From contig CAYHEC010000002.1 in assembly GCA_964355675.1 (NCBI GenBank), positions 137,735 to 201,734 on the forward strand: 64,000 nucleotides of DNA. The letters run 5' to 3'. The DNA comes from CAMBDS01 sp964355675. Its GTDB lineage: Bacteria; Electryoneota; AABM5-125-24; Hatepunaeales; Hatepunaeaceae. The notes below the pieces were generated by a model that saw only the letters and a program-made list of their open reading frames with translations, ran no database searches and was not told the DNA's origin. Position 1 is the stretch's first letter. The number at the start of each line of letters is the position of its first letter. Of the stretch, positions 44,951 to 52,828 are shown piece after piece. A program made the position numbers and the translations under genes.

Positions 44951-46120
44951 TCATTTCTTCCCCGCAGGTGTTTCACGAACATCCAGCCAACGATAAAGTT
45001 CTTTTTCACCCCTCGTGAGTATATCGATAACTTCGTTCGCAAGTCCGGTGACGCTGATCTCTCTACCAGCGAGACCACCGATCAGTCCGGTGATTTTAGG
45101 TGGATTCCCGGCGTCGTAGAGTGCCGACCGGCACTCCTGCGCGAATATTCCGCTGTGTCCGTAGGAGCACGAACGATCCATAACAATTAAATGCTTAACA
45201 GCGCTCAATGCGCGGCGCAGGTCTTCGGTCGGAAAAGGTCGGAACATCCAAAGCCCTAACGCTCCGGCGCGAATACCTCTCTGCCGAAGATCATCGACGG
45301 TCAAAGTAATAGTCGAAGCGGCTGTTCCAGCGGCAAGAATGGCGATTTCAGCGTCTTCCATCCGGTAAGGTTGTAACGCTCGCAAAGTTCGGCCAGTGCT
45401 TTTCTCCCACTCTTCAGTCTCTTCACGCACTATTTCAACCGCGCTCGTCATCATCTGTTGCAGATCGACTCGTGTCTCCATCCAGGTCGCCGTGCCTTTC
45501 ATGCCTCCGAAGGCATGAGGGTCTTTTGTATCGACCTTGAATGCGGGGATTCTTTTGGGTAGAAAATTGTCGATCACTTCTTGATCAGGAATGTGTACCG
45601 CCTCGGACGTATGTGACGTGACAAAAGCATCCAGCACTACCATCACCGGCAATGAGATTCTCTCAGCGACCTTAAAAGCAATAATAGTACTGTCAAGAAC
45701 TTCCTGATTATCACGACAATAAAATTGCAACCACCCTGTATCACGTTGGGAAAGGCTGTCCTGCTGGTCGGTATAAATTGTCCAGGGCGGAGCAAGGCTC
45801 CGGTTGACCTCAGCCATAACTATCGGCAGTCTACCGCCTGCCGCCCAATGCAACATTTCATGCATATAGGCAAGCCCTTGGCTGGATGTTGCAGTGAAGG
45901 CGCGCACCCCGGTAACGGAAGCTCCAATGCAGGCGGACATCGAGGAATGCTCCGACTCGCAATGGATGAAATGAGACTTCAACCTGCCATCGGCGCACAT
46001 CTCCGACAGTTCCTCGACGATTGAAGTCTGAGGAGTAATCGGGTAAGCGGCGATAACATCGACCTTTGCCAGACGGACGGCATGGCTGACGGCTTGATTG
46101 CCTGTTATGACTTTATGCAA
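44951..46120 (-). CDS. porA: 2-Oxoacid:ferredoxin oxidoreductase, alpha subunit
   Basis: A 389-residue alpha subunit: AAYPITPQTSIVEELSEM near 24 (the family YPITPxT signature), ESEHSSMSACIGASVTGVRA near 54, TSSQGLAYMHEMLHWA near 78, and the C-terminal transketolase-like domain (MFRPFPTEDLRRAL near 300). It lacks an N-terminal gamma-type domain, so it is PorA-like rather than a fused KorA. It pairs with the beta subunit encoded just downstream. The substrate (pyruvate, 2-oxoglutarate or other) cannot be decided from sequence here. Confidence 0.88.
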   Translation of the reverse strand: MHKVITGNQAVSHAVRLAKVDVIAAYPITPQTSIVEELSEMCADGRLKSHFIHCESEHSSMSACIGASVTGVRAFTATSSQGLAYMHEMLHWAAGGRLPIVMAEVNRSLAPPWTIYTDQQDSLSQRDTGWLQFYCRDNQEVLDSTIIAFKVAERISLPVMVVLDAFVTSHTSEAVHIPDQEVIDNFLPKRIPAFKVDTKDPHAFGGMKGTATWMETRVDLQQMMTSAVEIVREETEEWEKSTGRTLRALQPYRMEDAEIAILAAGTAASTITLTVDDLRQRGIRAGALGLWMFRPFPTEDLRRALSAVKHLIVMDRSCSYGHSGIFAQECRSALYDAGNPPKITGLIGGLAGREISVTGLANEVIDILTRGEKELYRWLDVRETPAGKK

Positions 46121-46148
46121 GTACTAACCCGGTCACTTTGTGGCTATG

Positions 46149-46212
46149 CTTGGAGGGCGGACTTTCAGTCCGCTCTTGCCCGCGTAGGTTGGGCTTCCAG
46201 CCCGACAAGTGC
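46149..46212. repeat. Two short palindromes, including a TTGGAG(A/G)GCGG-family member
   Basis: 46149-46177 (CTTGGAGGGCGGACT-tt-CAGTCCGCTCTT) and 46184-46206 (GTAGGTTGGGCT-tcc-AGCCCGAC) between the oxidoreductase and acyl-CoA dehydrogenase genes. Confidence 0.6.
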
Positions 46213-46218
46213 GGAATG

Positions 46219-47376
46219 CTAATTTTCATGCTTCCCTGCCTTCAGCAGATGCCCGGCGATGATCAAACGCTGAATCTCGTTTGTACCCTCGAAAATGCGT
46301 GTGATTCTGGCGTCCCTGTACATTCTTTCTATGGGAAAATCTGCCATATACCCCATCCCGCCATGAATCTGGACGGCATTATCGACAATGTGACCAAGGC
46401 ATTCCGAACCCATTAATTTACAAATCGCCGACTCACGGCTGAACGGCTTCTTCTGATCGCAGAGATAAGCCGTTCGGTAGAGAATGCTGTCAAGCGCGTA
46501 GATGGATACTGCCATATCGGCAAGCATACATTTTACAGCTTGTTGATCGCCTATGGGTTTCCCAAATTGAATGCGCTCGCGGGAGTGCTTAAGAGACAAG
46601 TCAAGCGCTTCTTTGGCGACGCCGAGACAGATCGCCGCAACCGAAAGCCTCCCAATGTCCAAAGTCTCCATGGCAATTTTAAATCCGCCGTTTCGCCTAC
46701 CCAGCAAGTTATCGGCAGGTACGAACATATCTTCGAAAAATAGATCGGTCGTGTGCGAGCCGCGAATCCCCATTTTCTTTTCGGGTGGTCCGGCGCGAAA
46801 GCCTTTGAAATTTTTCTCGACAATAAACGCGGAAACACCTTTCGTCCCAACTTCCTTCTCGGTCAATGCAAACACCACATAAACATCCGCCATTCCACCG
46901 TTGGTGATGAAGGTTTTCTGTCCATTGAGCACGAACCCGCCATCAGTTTCCGATGCAAAGGTAGTCATCGCGGCGGCATCGGAGCCAGCTTGGGGTTCCG
47001 TCAATGCAAATGCCGCCCAAAGTTCACCACGCGCCAAGAGTTTAAGATACTTGTTCTTTTGCTCGAGAGATCCAGCGAGATAGATCGCCATTGCGCCAAT
47101 TGACTCATGTCCGCCTATGACGATAGCGGTTGACATACAACCTCGAGCAAGTTCTTCCATCAACAGACAGTAGCCGACGTCGCCGAAACCGCCTCCGTCA
47201 TACTCCTCGGGAAAGACTGCTCCTAACATGCCCATTGAGACAGCCTTTTGGAGTACTTCCGTTGAAATCTCTCCCTCACGATCGACCGCGGCGGCTCGCG
47301 GACGGAGCTCTTCATCAGCGAATCTCCGTCCGAGGTCGCGGAGCATCTGCTGTTCTTCGGTTAGTGTAAAATCCAT
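46219..47376 (-). CDS. Acyl-CoA dehydrogenase
   Basis: A 385-residue flavoprotein of the acyl-CoA dehydrogenase family, with FALTEPQAGSDAAAM (near 125, FAD/substrate loop), GQKTFITNGGMADVY (near 155), RIQFGKPIGDQQAVKCMLAD (near 270), HGGMGYMADFPIERMYRDAR (near 340) and the catalytic Glu in FEGTNEIQRLI (near 365). In this pathway it could act on pimelyl-, glutaryl- or cyclohexanecarboxyl-CoA. Glutaryl-CoA dehydrogenase hallmarks are not evident to me, so the substrate is left open. It lies between the hydroxyacyl-CoA dehydrogenase (had-like) and porAB genes. Confidence 0.9.
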   Translation of the reverse strand: MDFTLTEEQQMLRDLGRRFADEELRPRAAAVDREGEISTEVLQKAVSMGMLGAVFPEEYDGGGFGDVGYCLLMEELARGCMSTAIVIGGHESIGAMAIYLAGSLEQKNKYLKLLARGELWAAFALTEPQAGSDAAAMTTFASETDGGFVLNGQKTFITNGGMADVYVVFALTEKEVGTKGVSAFIVEKNFKGFRAGPPEKKMGIRGSHTTDLFFEDMFVPADNLLGRRNGGFKIAMETLDIGRLSVAAICLGVAKEALDLSLKHSRERIQFGKPIGDQQAVKCMLADMAVSIYALDSILYRTAYLCDQKKPFSRESAICKLMGSECLGHIVDNAVQIHGGMGYMADFPIERMYRDARITRIFEGTNEIQRLIIAGHLLKAGKHEN

Positions 47377-47392
47377 GTTTGGCCATTCAAGG

Positions 47393-47488
47393 TGTTGTCA
47401 TGTGTCTCACGTGACAGATTCTCATAGTGCTGTCACGTGTCTCACGTGGCAGATTCTCGTTGTGCTGTCATGTGCCCACATGTGACAG
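47393..47488. repeat. Three tandem GTCACGTG-family palindromes
   Basis: Units of about 35 bp, TG(C/T)TGTCA(C/T)GTGTCTCACGTG(A/G)CAGATTCTC, are repeated head to tail; the third is TGCTGTCATGTG-ccCACATGTGACAG. Each forms a hairpin. Confidence 0.75.
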
Positions 47489-47500
47489 CTACAATTATAA

Positions 47501-47524
47501 CTTCGTGTCTTCGTGACTTCGTGT
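47501..47524. repeat. 8-bp tandem repeat CTTCGTG(T/A), three copies
   Basis: CTTCGTGT CTTCGTGA CTTCGTGT lies a few bases after the dehydrogenase stop codon (read on the minus strand). The same octamer occurs at 53748 and 54796-54849. Confidence 0.7.
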
Positions 47525-47531
47525 TTTACTA

Positions 47532-48566
47532 TTACGGCACTATCACTGACCGTAATACTCCTTTAGCGCCACTGCGGAGAAGATCAAAAGCGTCATTGAT
47601 GTTATCGAGCGAAAACTGTGCCGTCACCAATTCCTTTATCTTGATCCGTCCCGTGCGCGCCATCTCAATGATGCGCGGATAATCGACCGGCCTGCATCCC
47701 AACGAACCGATTATTCCCTGCTCGTAAAACATAATCTTAGATGCGGGCAATTCAACCGAGTGATTGGTGTAACCAACGACAACACAGAGCCCACCTTTTC
47801 GGATCGTCGAAAATGCCGCCTGAATGGTCTCAGGCTTGCCGATTGCCTCGAACGCGACATCGACGCCATCACCGATCAACTTGCGGACAACTTTATCAAA
47901 CCGCCCTTTCTCAACTTCAGCCGGGTTAATGGTGTGCTCAGCGCCAAGTTTTTTCGCCATTTCAAGCTTATCTGGCGCGGCGTCGATGGCTATCACCGAC
48001 GCCCCGACTGCCGTGGCGATTTGCACCAGATTTATCCCTACGCCTCCACAGCCGAAAACTGCCACCCAATCGCCCGCCTTCACCTGCCCCCGGTTGACGA
48101 CAGCATGGTACGGTGTCGAAACGGCGTCAGCGATGATCGATCCCTCGATCAGCGGCACTCCATCAGGCATCCTTAAGGCATCTTTGGCGGGAGCGAGAAC
48201 GTATTCGGCATAGGCTCCATCGACATGATTGCCGAACATCTTCATCGAATCGCAGATGTTCTCGCGGCCTTCTCGGCAGTTCCGGCAATATCCACACGAA
48301 AGCACAGCCGGAAGGAGAACCTTATCCCCTTCCTTCCAGTTAACTACCCCTTCGCCAAAAGACGCCACTGTACCCGATGCCTCATGGCCGAGAATCATCG
48401 GCGGTTGCTTGAATGTAGGGATTCCGTGATCGATGTAATGGAGATCGGTGTGGCATACGCCACATGCCGCGACTTTGACCAGAATCTCGCCTGTTCCAGG
48501 AGTAGGGGTTGGGACTTCTTCGACCTTTAATGGTTGATTAGGACCGTAAAAAATTGCCGCCTTCAT
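47532..48566 (-). CDS. had: Zinc-dependent alcohol dehydrogenase, probable 6-hydroxycyclohex-1-ene-1-carbonyl-CoA dehydrogenase
   Basis: A 344-residue medium-chain dehydrogenase. Catalytic zinc ligands lie in CGVCHTDLH (near 36) and GHEASGTV (near 60). The structural-zinc set is CGYCRNCREGRENIC (near 91-105). The NAD-binding site is VFGCGGVGINLVQIA (near 168). Had (BzdX/BamQ) oxidises 6-hydroxycyclohex-1-ene-carbonyl-CoA to the 6-oxo compound, between Dch and Oah. The general fold is common, so the specific call depends on the full set of neighbouring benzoyl-CoA pathway genes and on a Had-like MFGNHVDGAYAEYVLAPA stretch. Confidence 0.8.
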   Translation of the reverse strand: MKAAIFYGPNQPLKVEEVPTPTPGTGEILVKVAACGVCHTDLHYIDHGIPTFKQPPMILGHEASGTVASFGEGVVNWKEGDKVLLPAVLSCGYCRNCREGRENICDSMKMFGNHVDGAYAEYVLAPAKDALRMPDGVPLIEGSIIADAVSTPYHAVVNRGQVKAGDWVAVFGCGGVGINLVQIATAVGASVIAIDAAPDKLEMAKKLGAEHTINPAEVEKGRFDKVVRKLIGDGVDVAFEAIGKPETIQAAFSTIRKGGLCVVVGYTNHSVELPASKIMFYEQGIIGSLGCRPVDYPRIIEMARTGRIKIKELVTAQFSLDNINDAFDLLRSGAKGVLRSVIVP

Positions 48567-48624
48567 TGTGAGGAACTCCTCTCAAATCTCGTTTATTATT
48601 CGAATGTTATTTCTATTCGCGGCG

Positions 48625-48652
48625 TAGTCACATGAGGGCATGTGACTGCACC
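48625..48652. repeat. Palindromic repeat, GTCACGTG family
   Basis: AGTCACATG-aggg-CATGTGACT, perfect 9-bp stem, between the had-like gene and the small Cys protein gene. Confidence 0.6.
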
Positions 48653-48657
48653 AAAAA

Positions 48658-48891
48658 CTATTCATCCACCTTCCGGGTGTAAACCGTCATTGTTTCGCCG
48701 ATTGGACCTCCAAAACAGGACGTGCAACAGCCTTCGCAATTGGTCGTTTCAAATGATTTGACCAGTACTTCAAATCCAATCTCACGGTACATATCCACGA
48801 CCTCGCTGAGACGGGGTTCTGAGCCAATGAATCGCGCCTCCCATCCCTCAAGGTGTGGGGCTTGTGGAGCTGATAGATCAGTTGTGCTCAA
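48658..48891 (-). CDS. Small cysteine-rich protein of unknown function
   Basis: A 77-residue protein with a helical N-terminal half and a Cys cluster NCEGCCTSCFGGPIGE near residue 50. The spacing (C-x2-CC-x2-C) suggests metal or FeS binding or redox activity; that is inference. The start overlaps the end of the upstream acetyltransferase gene by 14 bases, so the two are translationally linked. I do not recognise the family. Its position within the benzoyl-CoA operon between the BzdV-like and Had-like genes suggests a pathway-related role. Confidence 0.65.
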   Translation of the reverse strand: MSTTDLSAPQAPHLEGWEARFIGSEPRLSEVVDMYREIGFEVLVKSFETTNCEGCCTSCFGGPIGETMTVYTRKVDE

Positions 48892-49369
48892 ATATTCCCT
48901 CCGTTTCCAGTTTTCGTTCCAAGGCTACCAATCTAACCGGGTTAAAGTTATTTGCCTCGAAGAAGGCGATTACATCCGGCCAGTCCTGCGATACGAGAGT
49001 GGTCATAATCTCGACGCCTGCTTTTGCCGAAACCGAGCAGTATTCCTCTAATAACACCTTGCCGATTCCGCCGCGTTTGAACTCAGGATCGACGCCTAAC
49101 GTATCGACGGAGGCGACGGGTTGCGAGATGCCATACTCACCAGTGTTGACCTCACCTAAAATAAAGCCAACAAGACGACCTTTGTACTCCGCGGCAAGAC
49201 CGAGAAGAATGGGAGCGTCTTCACCGAACATCCGGCGAAACTTTCGTTCAAAGTACGGATCGCGTCGATAGCCTGTCATCAAGCTGTCGATCACGGTTAC
49301 TCGTTCTCTGTCCTCGCGGCGTATATTGCGAATCACGAGTTTGCGTAAAATGTCTTTTTTTTCGCTCAT
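48878..49369 (-). CDS. GNAT-family N-acetyltransferase
   Basis: A 163-residue GNAT protein. The acetyl-CoA-binding motif A is VDTLGVDPEFKRGGIGKVLL (near 88), and GLAAEYKGRLVGFILGE (near 56) is the preceding strand pair. The Cys-rich small protein gene overlaps its end. BadL, an acetyltransferase, is also encoded in the Rhodopseudomonas benzoate cluster, so an acetylation-based control or detoxification step is possible; the target here is unknown. Confidence 0.8.
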   Translation of the reverse strand: MSEKKDILRKLVIRNIRREDRERVTVIDSLMTGYRRDPYFERKFRRMFGEDAPILLGLAAEYKGRLVGFILGEVNTGEYGISQPVASVDTLGVDPEFKRGGIGKVLLEEYCSVSAKAGVEIMTTLVSQDWPDVIAFFEANNFNPVRLVALERKLETEGIFEHN

Positions 49370-49472
49370 TCTTATGCCTGAAAAGTGTCCGGTCGCCGCA
49401 CCTGACGCCTAAAAACCTTAAATCGAGTATCACTGCCGACCGCGGCGGGGCGGCAATAGGATTGCTTCCGGT

Positions 49473-51974
49473 TTAAAACAGATCGTCCAAATCACCGGCC
49501 CCGGGCATTTCGCCAAATGCCTGCAGGTGAGCCTGAATCAACTCAGACTCTCGTTTGGTGAACATCGGATCTGCTTCCCAGTGACAATACTCAGCGGTCA
49601 CGCCTTCGAGTATTAATTCGCTGAAGGCTCCGCGCATGTCCGCCACACCAGAGATCCGTATTGTCTTTTTTTGCTCGTCAGCAAGGATTATAACCCCCTC
49701 GATCATTGGAATTTTTTCAAGCAGATCTACGCCAAACTTGTACCAAGGATCAGGTGGTAATACCGGGGGAGTAATTTTGGTACGCAGATGACAGCGCAGA
49801 CAACGGCGTGCTTCGCTTAACGCCTCTTCCGGCGTCATCGTCGGAACGAAAGGCGACATCGAATGAACTCTGACCGCCGGATCGACCAAAGTGAGTTCGA
49901 CGCGTTTTCGATGGTGAAATTCATCGTCTTTGCCAATGAACGGCTTGCTTGCTCTCGGCTGAGTAGTTGGAAGTTTTCCAGTCCCGCCGAGGAACTTATC
50001 CACCTGAAGAGCAACTTTGCGACCATCTGCCATTGCTTCGACTATGGAAGTCGCGCCTTTAATAATATCTCCGGCAAAAAAGACATCAGGCGAGTTTTTT
50101 AGTTGGTCGAGATCGATCCCACGCTTCTGGCCAATTGCCGCGATAACCCATTCTGACTGGAGATCCCATGTCACGTCAGCGTCATATTTCGGATTGAATT
50201 TCCCTTGGGAATCGAAGACCGAAAGACATTTTTTCAAGGTGACTGTGACACTCGCATCCGGGGCTGGATCGAACCTCGCTACTCCCCAACCGTTCAGTAT
50301 AGTGACGCCTTCTTCTCGTGCAAAGCGAATCTCGTCGGGGTGTGCCGGCATCTCATTTTCACCCTCCAGACTGACCATCACAACAAACTCAGCTCCCAAC
50401 CGTTTGGCGGTCATTGCCGCGTCGATGGCAACCGCTCCTCCTCCAATTACTACAACCCGGCCAGAGAGATCGTTGGCTTCGCATCGGGCGGCTTCTCGTA
50501 AAAGGTAGAGTCCGGAAGATACCTGAGGAAGGTTTTCCCCTTCGACACCCAGCCGCAACGGTTCACCAAGACCAGTCGCAACTACTACTGCATTATAGCC
50601 TTTTTCGCGTAGCTCGTCCAGACTTACTTGATCGCCAAAAGAGGTGCCGAGTTGAGCCTGTAATCCCAACTGAAGTAAATAATTGATATCTCTATCGATT
50701 ACACTATCCGGTAGGCGAAAATCGGGTAGTGTTTGCCGTAACATTCCCCCCAAATCTTCAGCGCGGTCAAATACTGTCGCTTCATGACCCAAACGTAGCA
50801 AATCGGCTGAAACAGCCAACCCAGCAGGGCCACCACCGATGACTGCCACTCGCTTGCCTGTAGGATCACTCTTGACGATCCGGGGCGGTTCATCGCCAGC
50901 GGCATCGCTGACATATCTTTTCAGTGCGCATATAGAAGCAGATTCGTCGAGCGAATCGCGGCGACAATTCGCTTCGCAAGGATGGAAGCATGCGTACCCG
51001 AGCACCCCCGGAAGAACAGCTCGATCGCGAATCAATTCGAGCGCCGCGAAGTTTTCGCCTTCAGCGATCAATTCCATATAACCCGGAATATCGATTTCCA
51101 ACGGACAACGAGCTTGGCAGGGAGCTAACATTCCGGTAAATGGCTTTGCTCCCGGATGATCGCGCAGAGCTCCGGTCGGACAAACTTCAACGCAAGCTCC
51201 GCAAAACCGACATAGTGACTCTTCGAGGGTAGGTCCACCTGTCGTGCCCACAACCATTGTGTCATCTTGAAAAACGGCACCCAAAATATCTACTCCCCTT
51301 ACGTCTCGGCAGACCCTAACGCAACGAGTGCATCCGATGCAGAGTTCATAATCGCGAATAAAAAGCGGCTCGTCCTTGATAGACGGGCGGTTTTCGTTAT
51401 GATAGGCGGGAGTGTCATTCGGGATGCCTATCCAATCGGCGACCTTCCCAATTTCGCATCTGCCCAGCAGTTCGCAACAGCGTTCTGAAACGGGAACATT
51501 CATACTGCACTGGATGCGGTCGCATCCGTGACGTTGCGGGCAGGTCAAACAGGCGTGAGGATGACGGGCAAGGATCTTTTTCAGTGAATTACGGCGACCA
51601 GTGACAACTTCCGAAGTCGAAGTCGTTACCTTCATTCCTTCGACAACCAGCGTATCGCAAGAACGTTGAGGAATACCAGAATCGACCGATACCAAACAGA
51701 GATTACAGTGACGGGACTCGTCATTCCCGCGCTGGCGGGAATCCAGTCCGGTCGGTATATTCTCCTCAGTTGTCTGGATTCCCGCCTGCGCGGGAATGAC
51801 ACGGGCCCCCTGCCAAACTCGTTCAGACCAGTTGAATGGCTTGAAAGCATCGAGATCGGGGTGGTCGCAAAGTCCCGGAATATAAACGCCCGTCGCGAGC
51901 AAGGCGCTTCTCAGCGAGAGTCCTTGATCGACGTTTACATCCCGTCCATCTATATTTATCCTAACCTGACCCAC
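49473..51974 (-). CDS. bzdV: BzdV-like FeS flavoprotein: NuoG-type N-terminus fused to a GltD-like NAD(P)H oxidoreductase
   Basis: An 833-residue protein. Order: [2Fe-2S] domain (1-120; C36, C90, C93, C106), His/Cys [4Fe-4S] motif HPHACLTCPQRHGCDRIQC (near 135), two ferredoxin clusters (CIGCTRCVRVC near 210; CRFCGACVEVCP near 255), the GltD FeS domain (CPLEIDIPGYM near 285), FAD motif AVIGGGPAGLAVSADLLRLG (near 370), and NAD(P) motif VVIGGGAVAIDAAMTA (near 510). It is likely to move electrons between NAD(P)H and ferredoxin for the benzoyl-CoA reductase, as proposed for BzdV/KorC. A 27-codon palindromic repeat sits in frame between C36 and C90. The GTG start lies in the last unit of an octamer array that replaces the usual leader. 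Confidence 0.87.
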   Translation of the reverse strand: MGQVRINIDGRDVNVDQGLSLRSALLATGVYIPGLCDHPDLDAFKPFNWSERVWQGARVIPAQAGIQTTEENIPTGLDSRQRGNDESRHCNLCLVSVDSGIPQRSCDTLVVEGMKVTTSTSEVVTGRRNSLKKILARHPHACLTCPQRHGCDRIQCSMNVPVSERCCELLGRCEIGKVADWIGIPNDTPAYHNENRPSIKDEPLFIRDYELCIGCTRCVRVCRDVRGVDILGAVFQDDTMVVGTTGGPTLEESLCRFCGACVEVCPTGALRDHPGAKPFTGMLAPCQARCPLEIDIPGYMELIAEGENFAALELIRDRAVLPGVLGYACFHPCEANCRRDSLDESASICALKRYVSDAAGDEPPRIVKSDPTGKRVAVIGGGPAGLAVSADLLRLGHEATVFDRAEDLGGMLRQTLPDFRLPDSVIDRDINYLLQLGLQAQLGTSFGDQVSLDELREKGYNAVVVATGLGEPLRLGVEGENLPQVSSGLYLLREAARCEANDLSGRVVVIGGGAVAIDAAMTAKRLGAEFVVMVSLEGENEMPAHPDEIRFAREEGVTILNGWGVARFDPAPDASVTVTLKKCLSVFDSQGKFNPKYDADVTWDLQSEWVIAAIGQKRGIDLDQLKNSPDVFFAGDIIKGATSIVEAMADGRKVALQVDKFLGGTGKLPTTQPRASKPFIGKDDEFHHRKRVELTLVDPAVRVHSMSPFVPTMTPEEALSEARRCLRCHLRTKITPPVLPPDPWYKFGVDLLEKIPMIEGVIILADEQKKTIRISGVADMRGAFSELILEGVTAEYCHWEADPMFTKRESELIQAHLQAFGEMPGAGDLDDLF
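51721..51801. mobile_element. In-frame palindromic repeat insertion (VIPAQAGIQ...LDSRQRGND type)
   Basis: An 81-bp (27-codon) element with ends GTCATTCCCGCGCTGGCGGG and CCCGCCTGCGCGGGAATGAC, nearly perfect terminal inverted repeats. It is a member of a palindromic repeat widely dispersed in bacterial genomes. Here it lies inside the BzdV-like coding sequence without breaking the frame. Short similar bases (ACGGG) flank both ends and may be a target duplication. Confidence 0.85.
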
Positions 51975-52023
51975 TTTCGTACTTTCTCACTTTTGCACTT
52001 TCGTACTTTCTCACTTTCGCACT
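51973..52023. repeat. 8-bp tandem array ACTTTC(N2), six copies, between ferredoxin and BzdV-like genes
   Basis: Units ACTTTCGT, ACTTTCTC, ACTTTTGC, ACTTTCGT, ACTTTCTC, ACTTTCGC, then ACT. The TAG stop of the ferredoxin gene is formed at one end and the GTG start of the BzdV-like gene at the other, so the array fills the whole gap. It is the same octamer family as at 58430, 60087 and 62158-62750. Confidence 0.9.
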
Positions 52024-52303
52024 ACCACGAGTGGCTTATCGCGTTTAAGGGGCAAGCAATAACGCAAGGCAACGGCAATCGATCAGAAACGGGTTTACAG
52101 GGAGAGCATGAGTATTTTATGGATTTCCGAAATTCCTTCTTGATCGTTGCCACCGTGTCGTCGTAATCATCGACCTCGATTTCGAACATCTTGACCGGGC
52201 AAGCCATCACGCAGGGATGACCATCGCATGCATTGCACAAATCGGTATTGATCGTGATATAATACTGTCCCGATCCATCCATGTAACCGTAGTTGGCGAT
52301 CAT
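52022..52303 (-). CDS. bzdM: Ferredoxin, BzdM-like
   Basis: A 93-residue two-cluster ferredoxin. The first set is CNACDGHPCVMACP (near 23-36), the second CSPC...LPCVIACP (near 66-84). The C-x2-C-x4-C-x3-C spacing and inserted loop resemble ferredoxins encoded in benzoyl-CoA reductase operons (BzdM), which carry electrons to the reductase. It lies after the BzdQ-like gene (with the four-helix element between) and before the BzdV-like gene, as in Azoarcus. Its stop codon abuts the octamer array. Confidence 0.85.
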   Translation of the reverse strand: MIANYGYMDGSGQYYITINTDLCNACDGHPCVMACPVKMFEIEVDDYDDTVATIKKEFRKSIKYSCSPCKPVSDRLPLPCVIACPLNAISHSW

Positions 52304-52308
52304 TTTAG

Positions 52309-52350
52309 ACTCAAGGCTTAAGGCTTAGGGCTTAGGACTCAGGGCTCAGG
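52309..52350. repeat. 7-bp tandem array, left arm (six copies)
   Basis: (A/G)CT(C/T)A(A/G)G repeated six times: ACTCAAG, GCTTAAG, GCTTAGG, GCTTAGG, ACTCAGG, GCTCAGG. It runs into the last codons of the four-helix gene and is the inverted counterpart of the array at 52738-52828. Confidence 0.9.
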
Positions 52351-52728
52351 CGTCTGGTTTGGAGTACCCGGCCCTTTGCGAAGTGATTTTATAAGAGCAC
52401 CCAAAAGAGAGGTGCATTCAGTGTGCCGGGCGAGCAATCTTGCGAGAGTGTCCGAGTTAATGTAACCGAGATTTCCCGCAAACTCCAACAGAAATCCCGA
52501 TTCAGCGGCCGATCCCAGCGCGATATCAAGAAATCGTAGGTAATCACCAAGGCTATGGCGATGCGAACCTTCGACAATATTTGTTGGCACTGAAAGAGCC
52601 GCCCGACGAAGCTGGCTTGTGATGCCAAATAGCTCTTCTTTGGGAAAAGATTTTGTCTCCCGATAAATGTCAAGAGCTAATGCATAAGCCATTTGGAATG
52701 CTCGAAGTTTCCGATAATCTCTTGACAT
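52339..52728 (-). CDS. Four-helix bundle protein (23S rRNA intervening-sequence protein / Avd-like family), 7-mer-flanked copy
   Basis: A 129-residue helical protein with the family signature LRRAALSVPTNIVEGSHRHS (near 42) and LRFLDIALGSAAESGFLLEF (near 66). The family (S23/IVP, TIGR02436-like) forms basic pentameric barrels. It is known from ORFs inside 23S rRNA intervening sequences and, as Avd, from diversity-generating retroelements. No rRNA or reverse transcriptase gene is near here. Inverted arrays of 7-bp repeats lie on both sides; the last residues (TPEP) are encoded by the left array. It interrupts the bzd-like operon between the BzdQ- and BzdM-like genes. The family signature also appears in the protein encoded at 62187-62558, with clear but moderate identity. 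Confidence 0.85.
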   Translation of the reverse strand: MSRDYRKLRAFQMAYALALDIYRETKSFPKEELFGITSQLRRAALSVPTNIVEGSHRHSLGDYLRFLDIALGSAAESGFLLEFAGNLGYINSDTLARLLARHTECTSLLGALIKSLRKGPGTPNQTPEP

Positions 52729-52737
52729 TTCTTTTAT

Positions 52738-52828
52738 CCTTAAGCCTTGAACCCTGAGCCTTGAACCCTGAGCCTTGAGCCCTGAGCCTTGAGCCCTAAG
52801 CCTTGAGCCCTAAGCCTTGAGCCCTGAG
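52738..52828. repeat. 7-bp tandem array, right arm (13 copies)
   Basis: Thirteen units of CC(T/C)T(G/A)A(A/G), inverted relative to the left arm at 52309. The final units encode the C-terminal residues GSGLKA and the TAG stop of the BzdQ-like gene. Confidence 0.92.
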
